Positions 44,436-55,510 are shown, numbered from the stretch's first letter. The stretch is DNA of 64,000 bases from Roseinatronobacter alkalisoli (GCF_028745735.1 NZ_JAQZSM010000001.1:186001-250000), one strand, 5' to 3'. Notes: generated by a model not told the origin, from the sequence alone. Numbers and translations: made by a program.

Positions 44436-45252
44436 CGCGTTTTTCCTGATGTTTGGCGGCATTCCATAGTGCATCCATTTCGTCCAATGTACTGTCAGCG
44501 GGCCTGCGACCTTCGGCGGCAAGGGCACGCTCAATGGACTGAAAACGGCGGGTGAATTTTGCATTTGCGGCGCGCAGCGCTTCTTCCGGGTCCAGTTTCA
44601 GGTGGCGCGCCAGATTGGCCATGACAAACATCAGGTCACCGAATTCCTCTGCGATCTCGGTTTCGGTCAGGGTGTCGCGCGCTTCCACCAATTCGCGCGA
44701 TTCTTCGATGATCTTGTCCAGCACCTGATCGGTGGACGGCCAGTCAAACCCCACGCGGGCGGCGCGCTTTTGCAGCTTCACTGCCCGCATCAGGGCAGGC
44801 AGACCAAGCGCCACGTCATCCAGAACGCCACCTTGCGCGCGCGCCGCGCGTTCGGCGGCCTTCACCTGTTCCCAGTCCTGCACTTGTTGTGCAGCGCTTT
44901 TGTCCCGGCTCTCATTGCCGAACACATGCGGGTGGCGCGCAAGCATCTTGTCCGAAATGCCGCGGGTTATGTCGTCAAAGGTGAAATACCCGGCTTCTTC
45001 GGCCATCTGGGCATGATAGACCACTTGCAGCAGCAAATCCCCCAATTCCCCCTGAAGCGCGGTCCAATCGCAGTTTTCAATGGCATCGGCCACTTCATAG
45101 GCTTCTTCAATGGTGTAGGGGGCGATTGACGCGAAATCCTGCTCAATATCCCAGGGGCAGCCGGATTCAGGGTCACGCAACGCGCGCATGATCGCGCGCA
45201 GGCGTGCCAAGCTGCCATCGGGGGCAAAGATCAGGGGGTCATGGTCTGGCAT
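44422..45252 (-). CDS. mazG: Nucleoside triphosphate pyrophosphohydrolase MazG
   Basis: A 276-residue enzyme that hydrolyses (d)NTPs to monophosphates. Two MazG domains are visible: the first with CPWDIEQDFASI, YTIEEAYEVADAIE and GELGDLLLQVVYHA; the second, more divergent, with ELVEARDTLTETEIAEEFGDLMFVMAN. Length is typical. It overlaps the DUF1638 gene by 14 bases. Confidence 0.95.
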   Translation of the reverse strand: MPDHDPLIFAPDGSLARLRAIMRALRDPESGCPWDIEQDFASIAPYTIEEAYEVADAIENCDWTALQGELGDLLLQVVYHAQMAEEAGYFTFDDITRGISDKMLARHPHVFGNESRDKSAAQQVQDWEQVKAAERAARAQGGVLDDVALGLPALMRAVKLQKRAARVGFDWPSTDQVLDKIIEESRELVEARDTLTETEIAEEFGDLMFVMANLARHLKLDPEEALRAANAKFTRRFQSIERALAAEGRRPADSTLDEMDALWNAAKHQEKRDAAE

Positions 45253-45285
45253 GCGACACTCCGTTTTGCGGCTTGCCCTCTTCTG

Positions 45286-46008
45286 TTACAGCGCGGTCCG
45301 GTTCTGTCCAGCCCAAAGGTTGCGGATAGCGGCCAGCACCACCAGCAGCAGCGCAATCCATGTTACCGTGATTATCTGGGTCGTGCCCCCGGAATTGGCA
45401 ACCAACACGCCAACCAAGGCCCAGATCACCGCAACGCCATATTCGGGGCTGTCCGGCCGACTGGCCAGCACCCAGATCGCCAGCGCTGTTGCACCTGCCA
45501 GCGCAATGATCGCCGCCCATTGCGGGGATACCAGCCCATAGCCACCAAGCGCCACCCCCAGCGAGACATGCGCTGCCGCAGTCAGCCAGCCCGCATACAG
45601 CCCGACCGGGGCCTGAAGAACCCAACGGTCGCGCCGTGGCGCGCGTAAAAATGCGCGGATAGCAAAAAACAGCATCCAGAAAATCAGTGCTGTCGCACCA
45701 ATCGGGGAAAACCCGGCAATCCATAGCCAGAACGCCCCCGGCCCAAGGCTGAGGATCAGGGGGGCCTGTACGCGGTGCCATGCCGGATCTTGCCTGCGCG
45801 CATAGACTCCGGTGATGGCAGAAACCGCCAGCCACAGATAAATCACGCCCCAGATCGCAAAGGCATAGCCCGCAGGCTGAACCGGCGGGTCAGTCTGCGG
45901 GACGGGAAAGCGCTGTGGATCAAACCCGCTGAACGGGTCCGTCACATAGGGGGACAGAACAAAGGCAGCAGTTGCGATCAGGGTCAGCGTGGGCAGAAAC
46001 TGTTTCAT
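45286..46008 (-). CDS. TspO/MBR-like membrane protein
   Basis: A 240-residue membrane protein with about seven helices. PVQPAGYAFAIWGVIYLWLA resembles the tryptophan-rich TspO/MBR family, though the protein is longer than the ~160-residue bacterial TspO and may belong to an extended branch. ATG 46008 gives MKQFLPTLTLI; the frame upstream has no ribosome site and crosses the gltA terminator. TspO proteins bind tetrapyrroles and modulate pigment genes in Rhodobacter; that role is only suggested here. Confidence 0.6.
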   Translation of the reverse strand: MKQFLPTLTLIATAAFVLSPYVTDPFSGFDPQRFPVPQTDPPVQPAGYAFAIWGVIYLWLAVSAITGVYARRQDPAWHRVQAPLILSLGPGAFWLWIAGFSPIGATALIFWMLFFAIRAFLRAPRRDRWVLQAPVGLYAGWLTAAAHVSLGVALGGYGLVSPQWAAIIALAGATALAIWVLASRPDSPEYGVAVIWALVGVLVANSGGTTQIITVTWIALLLVVLAAIRNLWAGQNRTAL

Positions 46009-46055
46009 AATGAAAGACCTAGCCTGTGCATGACGGGTTCCAAGGGGGGGTGATG

Positions 46056-46083
46056 AAAAACGCCGCCCCTTTTGGGGCGGCGT
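46056..46083 (-). terminator. Rho-independent terminator of gltA
   Basis: A perfect stem CGCCGCCCC (46061-46069), loop TTTT, and GGGGCGGCG (46074-46082). On the minus strand the stem is followed by five T residues (46060-46056). It lies 24 bases after the gltA stop. Confidence 0.9.
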
Positions 46084-46106
46084 CTGGTTACTAGGTATGA
46101 AAAATC

Positions 46107-47402
46107 TTAGCGACTTTCGATCTCGGCATAGTCGCGGCGGGGGGCGCCGGTATAGCGCTGGCGCGGACGGCCGATCTTCTGCTCGGGATCGCTGATCATT
46201 TCCTTCCACTGTGAAATCCAGCCAACTGTGCGCGACAGCGCGAAGATCGGCGTGAACATGGATGTGGGGAAACCCATCGCTTCCAGAATGATGCCCGAAT
46301 AGAAATCGACATTCGGATACAGCTTCTTGCTGACGAAATACTCATCCTCCAGCGCGATGCGTTCCAGTTCCTTGGCAACTTTCAGTGTTTCGTTGTCTTC
46401 AATGCCCAGCAGCCCCAGCACTTCGTCTGCGGATTGCTTCATCACCTTCGCGCGCGGGTCGAAATTCTTGTAGACGCGGTGTCCGAAACCCATCAGGCGG
46501 AAGGGGTCATCCTTGTCCTTGGCGCGGGCGATGAATTCGGGGATGCGGTCAACCGTGCCGATTTCACGCAGCATTTCAAGGCAAGCCTGATTCGCGCCAC
46601 CATGTGCCGGCCCCCAAAGACAGGCAATGCCCGCCGCGATGGATGCGAATGGGTTCGCGCCCGAACTGGATGCCAGCCGTACGGTGGATGTGGATGCGTT
46701 TTGTTCATGATCGGCATGCAGCATCATGATCCGGTCCATCGCACGCGACAGGATCGGGTCAACAACGTATTCCTCAGCGGGAACGGCGAAGCACATATGC
46801 AGGAAGTTCCCCGCATAATCGAGGCTGTTTTTCGGGTAAACGAAGGGTTGCCCAACCGAATACTTATATGCCATGGCCGCGATGGTCGGCATTTTGGCGA
46901 TCATACGAATTGCGGCAACTTCGCGCTGCCATGGGTCGTTGATATCAGTGGAATCATGGTAGAAAGCAGACATTGCGCCCACAACCCCAACCATGATCGC
47001 CATTGGATGCGCATCGCGGCGGAAGCCGCGGAAGAAATACTGCATCTGTTCATGAATCATGGTGTGGTGGGTTACGCGGCTTTCGAAATCCTCCAGCGCG
47101 GCGGCGGATGGCAATTCCCCGTAAAGCAACAGGAAGCAGCATTCCAGAAAATGCGATTTTTCCGCCAGTTGTTCGATCGGATAGCCGCGATACAGCAATT
47201 CGCCCTCGTCACCATCGATATAGGTGATGGTCGATGAACATGCCGCAGTGGAGGTAAAGCCGGGATCATAGGTGAACACATCCGCCTCAGCATAAAGCTT
47301 GCGGATATCCAGCACGTCAGGGCCAACCGACGGCTTCATGATCGGAAGTTCGATTTCCTTGTCGCCGATGGTCAGTTTTGCAGTTTCGGTACTATTCGCC
47401 AT
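46107..47402 (-). CDS. gltA: Citrate synthase
   Basis: A 431-residue hexameric type II citrate synthase condensing acetyl-CoA and oxaloacetate. Conserved blocks include [20 protein letters not shown], the catalytic His regions [17 protein letters not shown] and [15 protein letters not shown], and [18 protein letters not shown] 47402 is preceded by GGAAAGGA. It follows gltX by 86 bases and ends in a strong terminator. Confidence 0.97.
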   Translation of the reverse strand: MANSTETAKLTIGDKEIELPIMKPSVGPDVLDIRKLYAEADVFTYDPGFTSTAACSSTITYIDGDEGELLYRGYPIEQLAEKSHFLECCFLLLYGELPSAAALEDFESRVTHHTMIHEQMQYFFRGFRRDAHPMAIMVGVVGAMSAFYHDSTDINDPWQREVAAIRMIAKMPTIAAMAYKYSVGQPFVYPKNSLDYAGNFLHMCFAVPAEEYVVDPILSRAMDRIMMLHADHEQNASTSTVRLASSSGANPFASIAAGIACLWGPAHGGANQACLEMLREIGTVDRIPEFIARAKDKDDPFRLMGFGHRVYKNFDPRAKVMKQSADEVLGLLGIEDNETLKVAKELERIALEDEYFVSKKLYPNVDFYSGIILEAMGFPTSMFTPIFALSRTVGWISQWKEMISDPEQKIGRPRQRYTGAPRRDYAEIESR

Positions 47403-47488
47403 TGCGCATCCTTTCCCTGTGGCCTGCGGGTAAGGCACCACGCAGACAATCCCTGACCGCAGCCTTCGGGGCGCGACGCCCCAAAGGC

Positions 47489-48892
47489 TCAGGTCAATAC
47501 ATCCTGAATGCGGGCAAGCGATTCCTCGCGGCCCAGCACGATCATCATATCGAAAACACTCGGACTGCTGGTTCGCCCAGCCAGCGCGGCGCGAAGGGGC
47601 TGCGCAAGCTTGCCCAGACCCAGACCGTGTGCCTCTGCGGTTTCCTTGACAATGTCTTCAAGTATATTCCGTTTCCACGTAGCAGTTTGCAAACGCGGCG
47701 TCAATTCCTTCAGTATACCACGGGATACATCATCAAGGGATTGCGCTGCTTTCTCATCCGGTTCAATCGGGCGTTCTGATAAGATAAAATGTGCTTTTTC
47801 AAGTATTTGCGTGAACCCCTTGGCTTTCTCCTTCACGTATGGAATGGCTGCGGCCAGGCCGGTAATCTGCGCCTGCGTCAGTTCGGGCGCATCGGTTGCC
47901 TGCAGGAATGCACGAAGTTCTTGCAGCAGTGCAGCATTGTCGGCCACGGTCATATGTTGTGCGGTCAGGTGGTCCAGTTTTTTGAAATCCAGCCGTGCCG
48001 GGGATTTGCCGATTCCCCCCAGATCGAACCATTCTTTTGCCTGATCATCAGTAAAGAATTCATTATCACCATGCCCCCAGCCCAGCCGTGTCAGGTAGTT
48101 GCGCATGGCGGCGGCAGGGTAGCCCATGCGTTGGTATTCCTCGACGCCCAATGCGCCGTGACGCTTGGACAGTTTCTTGCCATCCGGGCCGTGAATCAAC
48201 GGGATATGCGCCCAGACCGGCACATCCCAGCCCATCGCGTGATAAACCAGCATTTGCCGGGCGGCGTTGTTCAGATGGTCATCACCGCGAATGATATGGG
48301 TCACGCCCATGTCGTGATCGTCCACCACCACAGCCAGCATGTAGGTGGGCGTCCCGTCCGAGCGCAGCACGATCATGTCATCCAACTGGTCATTGCGGAT
48401 GCGCACATTGCCCTGAACCTGATCGGCAATCACGGTTTCCGCGCCGCGCGGCGCCTTGACGCGAATGACAAAGGGCGCGTCAGGATGGGTGGCAGGCTCA
48501 GCATCACGCCATGGCGAGTGAAACAGCGTCGAGCGCCCTTCGGCGCGCGCGGCCTCGCGATAGGCCTCAATTTCCTCCTGGGTTGCGAAGCATTTATAGG
48601 CATGCCCGCTGGCCAGCATCTGATGCGCGACTGCCGCGTGACGCTCCGCGCGCGCGGCCTGTCTGACGGGTTCGCCGTCCCAGTCCAGACCCAGCCATGT
48701 TAACCCGGTCAAAATTGCGGCTGTCGCTTCAGGGGTGGAGCGGGCGTGGTCGGTATCTTCGATACGTAACAGGAATTTGCCGCCGCGCCCACGGGCATAC
48801 AACCAGTTGAACAACGCCGTGCGCGCCCCCCCGATATGCAGAAAACCCGTAGGCGAAGGGGCGAAGCGGGTGACAACAGGCGCATCGGACAT
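47489..48892 (-). CDS. gltX: Glutamate-tRNA ligase
   Basis: A 467-residue class I aminoacyl-tRNA synthetase. The HIGH motif appears as [17 protein letters not shown], and KMSKS as [11 protein letters not shown] 48892 gives [16 protein letters not shown], the normal start; the frame further upstream runs into the comEC gene on the other strand. Alphaproteobacteria often have two GltX enzymes; only one is in this window. It is divergent from comEC. Confidence 0.95.
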   Translation of the reverse strand: MSDAPVVTRFAPSPTGFLHIGGARTALFNWLYARGRGGKFLLRIEDTDHARSTPEATAAILTGLTWLGLDWDGEPVRQAARAERHAAVAHQMLASGHAYKCFATQEEIEAYREAARAEGRSTLFHSPWRDAEPATHPDAPFVIRVKAPRGAETVIADQVQGNVRIRNDQLDDMIVLRSDGTPTYMLAVVVDDHDMGVTHIIRGDDHLNNAARQMLVYHAMGWDVPVWAHIPLIHGPDGKKLSKRHGALGVEEYQRMGYPAAAMRNYLTRLGWGHGDNEFFTDDQAKEWFDLGGIGKSPARLDFKKLDHLTAQHMTVADNAALLQELRAFLQATDAPELTQAQITGLAAAIPYVKEKAKGFTQILEKAHFILSERPIEPDEKAAQSLDDVSRGILKELTPRLQTATWKRNILEDIVKETAEAHGLGLGKLAQPLRAALAGRTSSPSVFDMMIVLGREESLARIQDVLT

Positions 48893-48975
48893 CGGGTTTT
48901 TACCTTTTGGTAACGAAGTTATGGCAGCATCACCCGTGGTTCTAGGCAAGGACAGGAGCAGAAACAAGGGTGCAT

Positions 48976-51063
48976 ATGTTGACCTTTCCTGCGATCCGGC
49001 CCGCATTGTCGCTTGCAGTGCTGACAAGGGGGATTGCGGTTCAGCGGGGGCATCTGTTCCTGTTCGTGCCGGTGTGCCTTGCTTTGGGCATCGGGGCATA
49101 TTTTTCATTGCCCCGCGATCCGGCGTGGACCGAATGGGTGGCGCTGGCTTTGGGAACGGGCGTGCTGCTTGCTGTGCTTTGGGTCACCCCGGAAGATGTC
49201 GCGCCATTGGTGCTTGCTGTGGCGCTTGTGGGCACGGGTCTGCTGGTGGCGGGGTTGCGCGTGTATCTGGTATCGGCGCCGGTGCTGACATATCGCTATT
49301 ACGGCGCAATTGAAGGGCGGATTGTCAAAATCGACCGCTCCGCCAGTGATGCGCTGCGCCTGACGCTGGATCAGGTCGTTCTGGAACGGCTGGATGGCGC
49401 GGCAACGCCCGACAGGGTGCGGGTCAGTCTGCATGGGCAACAGGGGTTCATTGATCCGGTGCCGGGGCTGCGGGTCATGCTGACGGGGCATCTTGCACCG
49501 CCACCCGCCCCGTCAGAGCCGGGCGGGTTTGATTTCCGCCGCCTTGCGTGGTTTGAACGGCTGGGCGCGGTCGGATATACGCGCAGCCCGGTGCTGGCAC
49601 GTGCGCCCCCGCAACACGGGGCCGCAGGGCTGCGTATTCACCGGCTGCGCATGCAGATATCTTCGGCCGTGCAGGACAGGCTTCCGGGCGATGCGGGCGG
49701 GTTTGCGGGTGCCATTCTGACGGGCGACAGGTCCGGTATCAGCCAGGCACGAATGGAAGAATTGCGACGGTCCAATCTGGCGCATCTGCTGGCCATATCC
49801 GGCCTGCATATGGGCCTGCTGACCGGGTTTGTTTTCGGGCTGTTGCGGCTGTTGATGGCGCTGGTCCCATGGTTTGCCCTGCGTGCGCCAACGCGCAAGA
49901 TCGCTGCGTTGGGCGCATTGGGGGCGGGCGTTTTCTACCTTCTTCTTTCGGGCGGGAATGTCGCGACAGAACGGGCTTTTATCATGGTCGCGGTCATGTT
50001 TGGCGCTGTGTTGCTGGATCGTCGCGCAATATCCCTGCGGTCGGTTGCGATGGCGGCCATCCTGATTCTTGTGCTGCGCCCCGAAGCTCTGGTGCAGGCG
50101 GGGTTCCAGATGAGCTTTGCGGCAACTGTGGCGCTGGTGGCGGTTTTCCGGGCGCTAAGTGCGGAACGCGCGTGGCGCAGGTCAATCCCGCGCTGGCTGT
50201 GGCCGATTGTCAGTGTCATCATCTGTTCCATGGTCGCGGGTATTGCGACCGCCCCTGTCGCTGCGGCCAGTTTCAACCGGCTGGCGGAATATGGATTGAT
50301 TGCCAATCTGGCGGCAGTGCCGCTGATGGGGCTGGTGATCATGCCTGCCGCAGTTCTGGCGGCGGTTCTGGCCCCGTTCGGGCTGGAATGGGTCGGACTT
50401 CGGGTGATGGAACCTGCAATCGGGTGGATATTGCGTGTGGCCGAAACCGTCAGCGGGTTTGACGGTGCGGTCATGCCGGTTGTGCAGCCTGCCCCTTGGG
50501 TCTTGCCGCTTCTGGCGCTGGGCGGTGTCTGGATGGTTGTCTGGCGCGGTGGCGGTGCGTGGCTCGGGGCAACGGTTACCGCACTGGCCGTTCTGGGCTG
50601 GGCCCAGGCAAGCGGTCGCCCGCATCTGCTGATTACCGCTGACGGGGTGGTGCTGGGTCTTATGGGCGATCAGGGGCGTATGATCAGCCGCGGCAGAGCG
50701 GGGTCCTTCGCTGCAGAAAGCTGGTTGCAGGCGGATGGGGATGGCGCGAGTCAGGCCGACGCGTTTGCCCGCACGGGTGTGAAGGACACGCGCAGCCCTG
50801 TGGTGCATTTGCGCCGCAACGGGCTGGATGTGGTGCATCTTCTGGGGCAACGCGGATTGGATTATCTGCCTGCTCTATGCCTTGAAGGGCGGTTTGTGGT
50901 GACATCTGCCCAGCCGGAAGCGGTGCAGGGTGCGTGCCACATCATTACACCACGCGACCTGCGCGCCAGTGGGGCCATTGCAATGACCCTGCGCGATAAT
51001 GGTGTTCTGGTTATGCGCACAGTCGCCGATACCAGCGGCCAGCGACCATGGACGCATCAATAG
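48976..51063 (+). CDS. comEC: ComEC/Rec2 family protein
   Basis: A 695-residue membrane protein for DNA uptake. N-terminal helices and an OB-like DUF4131 region (about 40-200: [18 protein letters not shown]-like PVPGLRVML) precede the multi-helix competence domain with the signature [18 protein letters not shown]. The C-terminal ~190 residues lack a recognisable metallo-beta-lactamase HxHxDH motif, so any nuclease domain is degenerate. ATG 48976 (ACAAGG upstream) is used; GTG 48970 is possible. Confidence 0.9.
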   Translation: MLTFPAIRPALSLAVLTRGIAVQRGHLFLFVPVCLALGIGAYFSLPRDPAWTEWVALALGTGVLLAVLWVTPEDVAPLVLAVALVGTGLLVAGLRVYLVSAPVLTYRYYGAIEGRIVKIDRSASDALRLTLDQVVLERLDGAATPDRVRVSLHGQQGFIDPVPGLRVMLTGHLAPPPAPSEPGGFDFRRLAWFERLGAVGYTRSPVLARAPPQHGAAGLRIHRLRMQISSAVQDRLPGDAGGFAGAILTGDRSGISQARMEELRRSNLAHLLAISGLHMGLLTGFVFGLLRLLMALVPWFALRAPTRKIAALGALGAGVFYLLLSGGNVATERAFIMVAVMFGAVLLDRRAISLRSVAMAAILILVLRPEALVQAGFQMSFAATVALVAVFRALSAERAWRRSIPRWLWPIVSVIICSMVAGIATAPVAAASFNRLAEYGLIANLAAVPLMGLVIMPAAVLAAVLAPFGLEWVGLRVMEPAIGWILRVAETVSGFDGAVMPVVQPAPWVLPLLALGGVWMVVWRGGGAWLGATVTALAVLGWAQASGRPHLLITADGVVLGLMGDQGRMISRGRAGSFAAESWLQADGDGASQADAFARTGVKDTRSPVVHLRRNGLDVVHLLGQRGLDYLPALCLEGRFVVTSAQPEAVQGACHIITPRDLRASGAIAMTLRDNGVLVMRTVADTSGQRPWTHQ

Positions 51064-51127
51064 GCTGGCAAAGCGAAGAAAGGCTTCGGCAGCGCAATGA
51101 CGCTGCCGAAGTTCAGTTACACAGAGT

Positions 51128-51487
51128 TCAGGCGTTTGCTTCGCGGATTTTTTCGGCTGCGTCCTTGTCATAGGCGACGCCCTTCGCCGCAAACAACTCG
51201 TCCAGTTCGCCCGACAGGGTCATTTCGGTGATGATGTCGCAGCCCCCCACAAATTCACCCTTCACATACAGCTGCGGGATGGTGGGCCAGTCGGAATAAT
51301 CCTTGATGCCCTGGCGAATTGCATCATCGGCAAGGACATTCACATCGGCATATTCAACGCCTATGAAGTTCAGAACGCCGGCCACGCGGCTGGAAAACCC
51401 GCATTGTGGCATGGTCTTGGTGCCTTTCATGTAAAGCACCACGTCATTGCTTTCGACGGTTTGTTTGATGATGTCTTGCGCGCTCAT
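51128..51487 (-). CDS. grxD: Monothiol glutaredoxin Grx4 type
   Basis: A 119-residue monothiol glutaredoxin with the CGFS active site (MPQCGFSSRV), KGT before it (MKGTKTMP) and WPTIPQLYVKGEFVGGCDI, which binds glutathione and a [2Fe-2S] cluster. It carries and transfers iron-sulfur clusters with BolA, encoded directly upstream. Order purL-bolA-grxD on the minus strand. Confidence 0.96.
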   Translation of the reverse strand: MSAQDIIKQTVESNDVVLYMKGTKTMPQCGFSSRVAGVLNFIGVEYADVNVLADDAIRQGIKDYSDWPTIPQLYVKGEFVGGCDIITEMTLSGELDELFAAKGVAYDKDAAEKIREANA

Positions 51488-51510
51488 GGTGTGGTGATCC
51501 TTTTCAGATG

Positions 51511-51753
51511 TCAGTCGGGGGCTTTGGTTGTCAGGGCCAGCGCGTGCAATTCGCCATGATTGCCATCCATCTTGCCCTTTAGTGCGGCGTAGACGGCGCG
51601 CTGTTGCTGCACACGGTTCAGGCCCCGGAAACTTTCGTCAATGACTTCGGCAGCGTAATGATTGCCGTCACCGGCAAGGTCTGTGATCGTGACTTGTGCA
51701 TCGGGAAAACCTTCTTTCAGAAGGGTTTCCAGTTCTTCAGCAGTGATGGCCAT
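51511..51753 (-). CDS. bolA: BolA family protein
   Basis: An 80-residue BolA protein (BolA2/IbaG-like). The conserved FRGLNRVQQQRAVYAAL and a late ELHALALTT, whose His may ligate the cluster, are visible. It forms a [2Fe-2S] heterodimer with the monothiol glutaredoxin encoded 23 bases downstream, a pairing conserved from bacteria to eukaryotes. Confidence 0.93.
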   Translation of the reverse strand: MAITAEELETLLKEGFPDAQVTITDLAGDGNHYAAEVIDESFRGLNRVQQQRAVYAALKGKMDGNHGELHALALTTKAPD

Positions 51754-51804
51754 TTCGCGCCCCCAGTTGTCTTTGGATGAAGGTAATCCCCGCCTTGGGG
51801 GGAA

Positions 51805-53970
51805 TCAAGCGTCACCAATCGCGCGGCCAAAGGCCGTTTTGTAAATTGCGTTCAGCTCTGTCAGTGGCGCGCTGTCCTTGCCGAAGGCCACAGTGTCGCC
51901 GCCGAACCGGCCCATATGGGCAAGGCTCACCCCGGCCTGACCGGCCGCAACCATCAGCGCTTCTGCCTGATCGAAGCTGCACGCGACCAGGTAGCGGGCC
52001 TGATCCTCTCCGAAAAGGGTTGCAATATCATCGGTGTCCAGCGTCAGCCCCAACCCGGCGGCAGTTGCCATTTCAAATGCGGCAAGGGCAAGCCCGCCAT
52101 CTGACAGGTCGGTTGCCGCTTTCAGCAACTGGCGGTTATCGCGCAGGAATTCGCCGTTGCGGCGTTCCATGTCCAGATCGACATGGGGCGCATCGCCGGT
52201 TTCCAGCCCGAAAGCTTCGGCCAGAAGCGCGGACTGGCCCAGATGGCCCTGCGTTTCCCCGATGACCAGCGCCAGATCACCATCTTGCGGGTGCCCGGCG
52301 ATCAGATTGTCCACATGCTCGATCAAGCCCACTGCGCCAATGGTGGGTGTGGGCAGGATGGGTTGTCCGTCGGTTTCATTATAAAGCGACACATTGCCGG
52401 ACACGATGGGCATATCCAGCGCTGCGCAGGCCGCCCCAATGCCCTTGATGGCCCCCACGAACTGGCCCATGATTTCGGGTTTTTCCGGGTTGCCGAAATT
52501 CAGGTTATCGGTTGTGGCCAGCGGCACCGCGCCCACGGCGGACAGGTTGCGATAGGCTTCGGCAACGGCCTGCTTGCCCCCTTCAAAAGGGTTGGCGCGG
52601 ACATAGCGCGGGGTCACGTCACTGGTAAACGCTAAGGCCTTGTCGGTGCCATGCACGCGCACCACACCCGCGCCAAGGCCGGGCGCGCGCACCGTGTCGG
52701 CCATGACCATGGTGTCATATTGTTCCCATACCCATGCCTTATGCGCGTAAGAAGGCGATCCGATCAGCGCGCGCAACCCGTCCATTGGGGAAATCGTGGG
52801 AATGTCGCCCAACGGTGCCGGTGCGGGCGTTTCAATCCATGGCCGGTCATATTCCGGCGCACTGGAGGCTAGTTTCGACAGCGGCAGATCCGCCTTGGTT
52901 TCATTGCCCTGCAGAATCAGAAAGCGGTCTTCGGCAATGGTTTCACCTACAAGCGCGAAATCCAGATCCCATTTTTCAAAGATTGCACGGGCCTGCGCTT
53001 CCTTTTCGGGTTTCAGGACCATCAACATGCGTTCCTGACTTTCAGACAGCATCATTTCATAGGCCGTCATGCCGGTTTCCCGGCAGGGCACGCGGTCCAG
53101 TTCCAGCTTGATGCCAAGTCCGCCCTTGTCGCCCATTTCCACTGCCGAACAAGTCAGGCCAGCTGCGCCCATGTCCTGAATGGAAATCACCGCGCCCGAT
53201 GCCATCAACTCAAGGCAGGCTTCCAGCAGGCGTTTTTCGGTGAACGGATCACCCACCTGCACAGTGGGGCGTTTTTCTTCGATCGTGTCATCGAATTCGG
53301 CGCTGGCCATGGTAGCCCCGCCCACACCATCGCGTCCCGTTTTTGCGCCCAGATAGACGACAGGCATACCGACACCGCTGGCGGCGGAATAGAAAATCTC
53401 ATCCGCATTCGCCAGCCCGGCGGCGAATGCATTCACCAGGCAGTTCCCGTTATAGGCGGGGTGAAAACGCACCTCTCCGCCGACGGTTGGCACGCCGAAC
53501 GCATTGCCATAGCCGCCCACGCCTTCGACCACGCCGCGCACCAGATGCGGGGTTTTGGGGTGGCCGGGTTCGCCGAAGCTAAGGGCATTCATCGCGGCAA
53601 TGGGCCGTGCGCCCATGGTGAACACATCGCGCAGGATGCCGCCGACACCCGTCGCCGCGCCCTGATAGGGTTCGATATAGCTGGGGTGATTGTGGCTTTC
53701 CATTTTGAAAATCACCGCTTGCCCGTCACCAATATCGACAACGCCCGCATTCTCGCCGGGGCCGCAAATGACCTGCGGGCCGGATGTGGGCAGGGTGCGC
53801 AGCCATTTCTTGGAGGATTTGTAGGAACAATGTTCGTTCCACATGGCAGAAAAAATGCCCAGTTCAGTGAATGTCGGTTCGCGCCCTATGATGTCCAGAA
53901 TGCGGTCATACTCATCGGATTTCAGGCCATGTGCGGCAATCAGCGCGGGGGTAATGGCGGGTTCGGTCAT
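51805..53970 (-). CDS. purL: Phosphoribosylformylglycinamidine synthase subunit PurL
   Basis: A 721-residue small-type PurL that uses ATP to convert FGAR and PurQ-derived ammonia to FGAM in purine synthesis. Motifs: [53 protein letters not shown] and [18 protein letters not shown] 53970 with AAGGTG upstream gives the usual N-terminus; an ATG at 53994 is possible. PurS and PurQ are not in the window. Confidence 0.97.
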   Translation of the reverse strand: MTEPAITPALIAAHGLKSDEYDRILDIIGREPTFTELGIFSAMWNEHCSYKSSKKWLRTLPTSGPQVICGPGENAGVVDIGDGQAVIFKMESHNHPSYIEPYQGAATGVGGILRDVFTMGARPIAAMNALSFGEPGHPKTPHLVRGVVEGVGGYGNAFGVPTVGGEVRFHPAYNGNCLVNAFAAGLANADEIFYSAASGVGMPVVYLGAKTGRDGVGGATMASAEFDDTIEEKRPTVQVGDPFTEKRLLEACLELMASGAVISIQDMGAAGLTCSAVEMGDKGGLGIKLELDRVPCRETGMTAYEMMLSESQERMLMVLKPEKEAQARAIFEKWDLDFALVGETIAEDRFLILQGNETKADLPLSKLASSAPEYDRPWIETPAPAPLGDIPTISPMDGLRALIGSPSYAHKAWVWEQYDTMVMADTVRAPGLGAGVVRVHGTDKALAFTSDVTPRYVRANPFEGGKQAVAEAYRNLSAVGAVPLATTDNLNFGNPEKPEIMGQFVGAIKGIGAACAALDMPIVSGNVSLYNETDGQPILPTPTIGAVGLIEHVDNLIAGHPQDGDLALVIGETQGHLGQSALLAEAFGLETGDAPHVDLDMERRNGEFLRDNRQLLKAATDLSDGGLALAAFEMATAAGLGLTLDTDDIATLFGEDQARYLVACSFDQAEALMVAAGQAGVSLAHMGRFGGDTVAFGKDSAPLTELNAIYKTAFGRAIGDA

Positions 53971-54269
53971 GTCGGGCACCTTTGGGCAGCGCAAAAAACG
54001 TGTGGCCCGCGCCGGTGTCGGGCCGTTTCATTCCCCTTACGGCAAAGGGGTCCGATGGGAAAGAGGGCAGCTTGATTGCGGTACCCGAGATGTCATGAAA
54101 CTGTGGCTGATACGTCAAAATACACGCATAAAGCGAAAAGTGACAGAATTGGCATCCACTATGCTGCACTGCAAAACAGTTGTGCAAACGGCCTGATTTC
54201 CTGGCAGGAATCGGATTGCCTGCCATATAGGTGCAGCATGAAATGCGGATAAATGCCCTGAATAACGCC

Positions 54270-54299
54270 AAAAAAAAGGGCCGAGCGCAATGCTCGGCC
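54270..54299 (-). terminator. Rho-independent terminator (minus strand)
   Basis: Perfect 8-base arms GGCCGAGC (54279-54286) and GCTCGGCC (54292-54299) with a 5-base loop, followed on the minus strand by eight T residues (54277-54270). It ends transcription from the LysR gene or from a small RNA. Confidence 0.9.
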
Positions 54300-54346
54300 A
54301 TAGTCCAACAGGGAGGTAAAGGCGCGAGTAACACTCAATCGCCTTG
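54270..54346 (-). ncRNA. Candidate small RNA with CCUCCC loop and strong terminator
   Basis: On the minus strand, a short hairpin GAGT-GTT-ACTC is followed by an unpaired TTTACCTCCCTGTTGGAC and then a terminator stem GGCCGAGC / GCTCGGCC (54299-54279). The terminator stands 162 bases beyond the LysR stop, long for a plain 3' end. TTGCGT and CATATC, 16 bases apart, could be promoter boxes near 54355-54385. An exposed CCUCCC can mimic an anti-Shine-Dalgarno, as in known Rhodobacter small RNAs. The 5' end is a guess. Confidence 0.4.
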
Positions 54347-54460
54347 TCCTTTAGATATGTTATTGCTCATGCATTACGCAAGTTAAATTGCCTTGCAGAT
54401 ACAACAATGCCGCCATGCGTTGCGAACATGCCTCATTAGCATGTTTTTGCTTATGCAGAT

Positions 54461-55354
54461 TTACACCTGTCTTGCGCGTCGGTAAGCCACGATTTCCTCG
54501 ACGACGAAATCACGGAATGCCGATATGCGTCGCGAATGGCGCAGCTCTTCCGGGTAGGCCAGAAAGACCGGAATATCCCCGCTGGCGATATCTGGCAGGA
54601 CATGAACCAGATCGGGATACTCCTCGCCGACATAATCGGGCAGAACCCCGATTCCCAGATGGTTCAGCACGGCCTGAAGTACACCAAAGTAGTTATTCAC
54701 GGTAAAACTGGACCGGGTTGGCTGCGCTGTCAGATCGCGTATAAGTTGTGCGCCGGCACTGACCTGCGCCGAAGAAATATTCTGCGAGATCAGGCGAAAA
54801 TCCTTCAGGTCGGCCAGTTCCTGGGGCGTTCCATGGGCGCGCAGGTATTCTGAACTGGCAAAAAGCCGCATATTTACCGTCATCAGGCGTTTGCGGATCA
54901 GGTCCGCCTGACTGGGTTCTTTCATGCGGATTGCGATATCAGCTTCGCGCATGGGCAAATCCAGTACACGTTCTTCCAGCATCAGATCAATACGCAGATC
55001 GGGGTATTGCGCATAAAGCGATGTCAGGCGCGGGGCCAGAAACAACGTACCAAAGCCTGTGGTCGTGGTGACGCGCAGATCACCATAGACTTCATCCTCG
55101 GCATCGCGGATGCGGGCAGAGGCTGTTTCCAACTGCCGACTCATGGCTTTGGTTGCATCAAACAGCAGTTCGCCTTGTTCAGTCAGAATCAGTCCGCGGG
55201 CATGGCGGTGGAACAGAACGGTATCCAGCCCTTCTTCAAGCGCGCGAATCTGGCGGCTGACAGCGGATTGGGACAGTTGCAGCGTGTCGCCGGCATGCGT
55301 CAGGCTCCCAGCGTCAGCTACCGCGTGAAATATTCTTAGCTTGTCCCAGTCCAT
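54461..55354 (-). CDS. LysR family transcriptional regulator
   Basis: A 297-residue regulator. The N-terminal helix-turn-helix (MDWDKLRIFHAVADAGSLTH, then LQLSQSAVSRQIRALEE) is at about 1-60, and the two-lobed ligand domain (DLRVTTTTGFGTLFLAPRL onward) follows. ATG 55354 gives the standard start; the frame reaches 55384. It is divergent from the indolepyruvate oxidoreductase gene with an inverted repeat of LysR type in the gap, so control of that gene is plausible. Confidence 0.92.
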   Translation of the reverse strand: MDWDKLRIFHAVADAGSLTHAGDTLQLSQSAVSRQIRALEEGLDTVLFHRHARGLILTEQGELLFDATKAMSRQLETASARIRDAEDEVYGDLRVTTTTGFGTLFLAPRLTSLYAQYPDLRIDLMLEERVLDLPMREADIAIRMKEPSQADLIRKRLMTVNMRLFASSEYLRAHGTPQELADLKDFRLISQNISSAQVSAGAQLIRDLTAQPTRSSFTVNNYFGVLQAVLNHLGIGVLPDYVGEEYPDLVHVLPDIASGDIPVFLAYPEELRHSRRISAFRDFVVEEIVAYRRARQV

Positions 55355-55453
55355 ACCAACAGTTCCATACAGATGTTTGCGCAAAAGCGGATGATTCGTT
55401 CTAAGGGGTTTTGCACCATCACAAAAGCACTGAATTACCCAGATTTCACTTTG

Positions 55454-55474
55454 TAGGTCAGAAATATTGACCTA
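55454..55474. promoter_or_regulatory. Candidate LysR-type operator
   Basis: TAGGTCA (55454-55460), 7 bases, TGACCTA (55468-55474): perfect 7-base arms. It contains a T-N11-A pattern (T55458, A55470), the LysR consensus. It lies 36 bases before the oxidoreductase start and close to a TTGACC/TTGACA promoter-like stretch. Confidence 0.55.
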
Positions 55475-55510
55475 TGATTGACATATACGCAACTTTGCTG
55501 GGAGGCGCAG

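Larger units (their letters stand above)
53971..54460. other. Intergenic region between purL and the LysR gene
   Basis: A 490-base stretch without a convincing protein gene. It holds the purL promoter region, a strong minus-strand terminator (54270-54299) and a possible small RNA just upstream of it. Bases 54100-54260 and 54340-54460 are AT-richer than the surroundings. GTGACAGAATTGGCATCCAC (54139-54158) is reminiscent of a promoter-like element, but no clear pair of boxes could be fixed. Confidence 0.5.

Noticed and set aside
48893-51127. Expected lexA next to comEC
   Set aside because: I recall comEC beside lexA in related genomes, but no lexA-like frame exists here; absence in one window is not evidence of loss.
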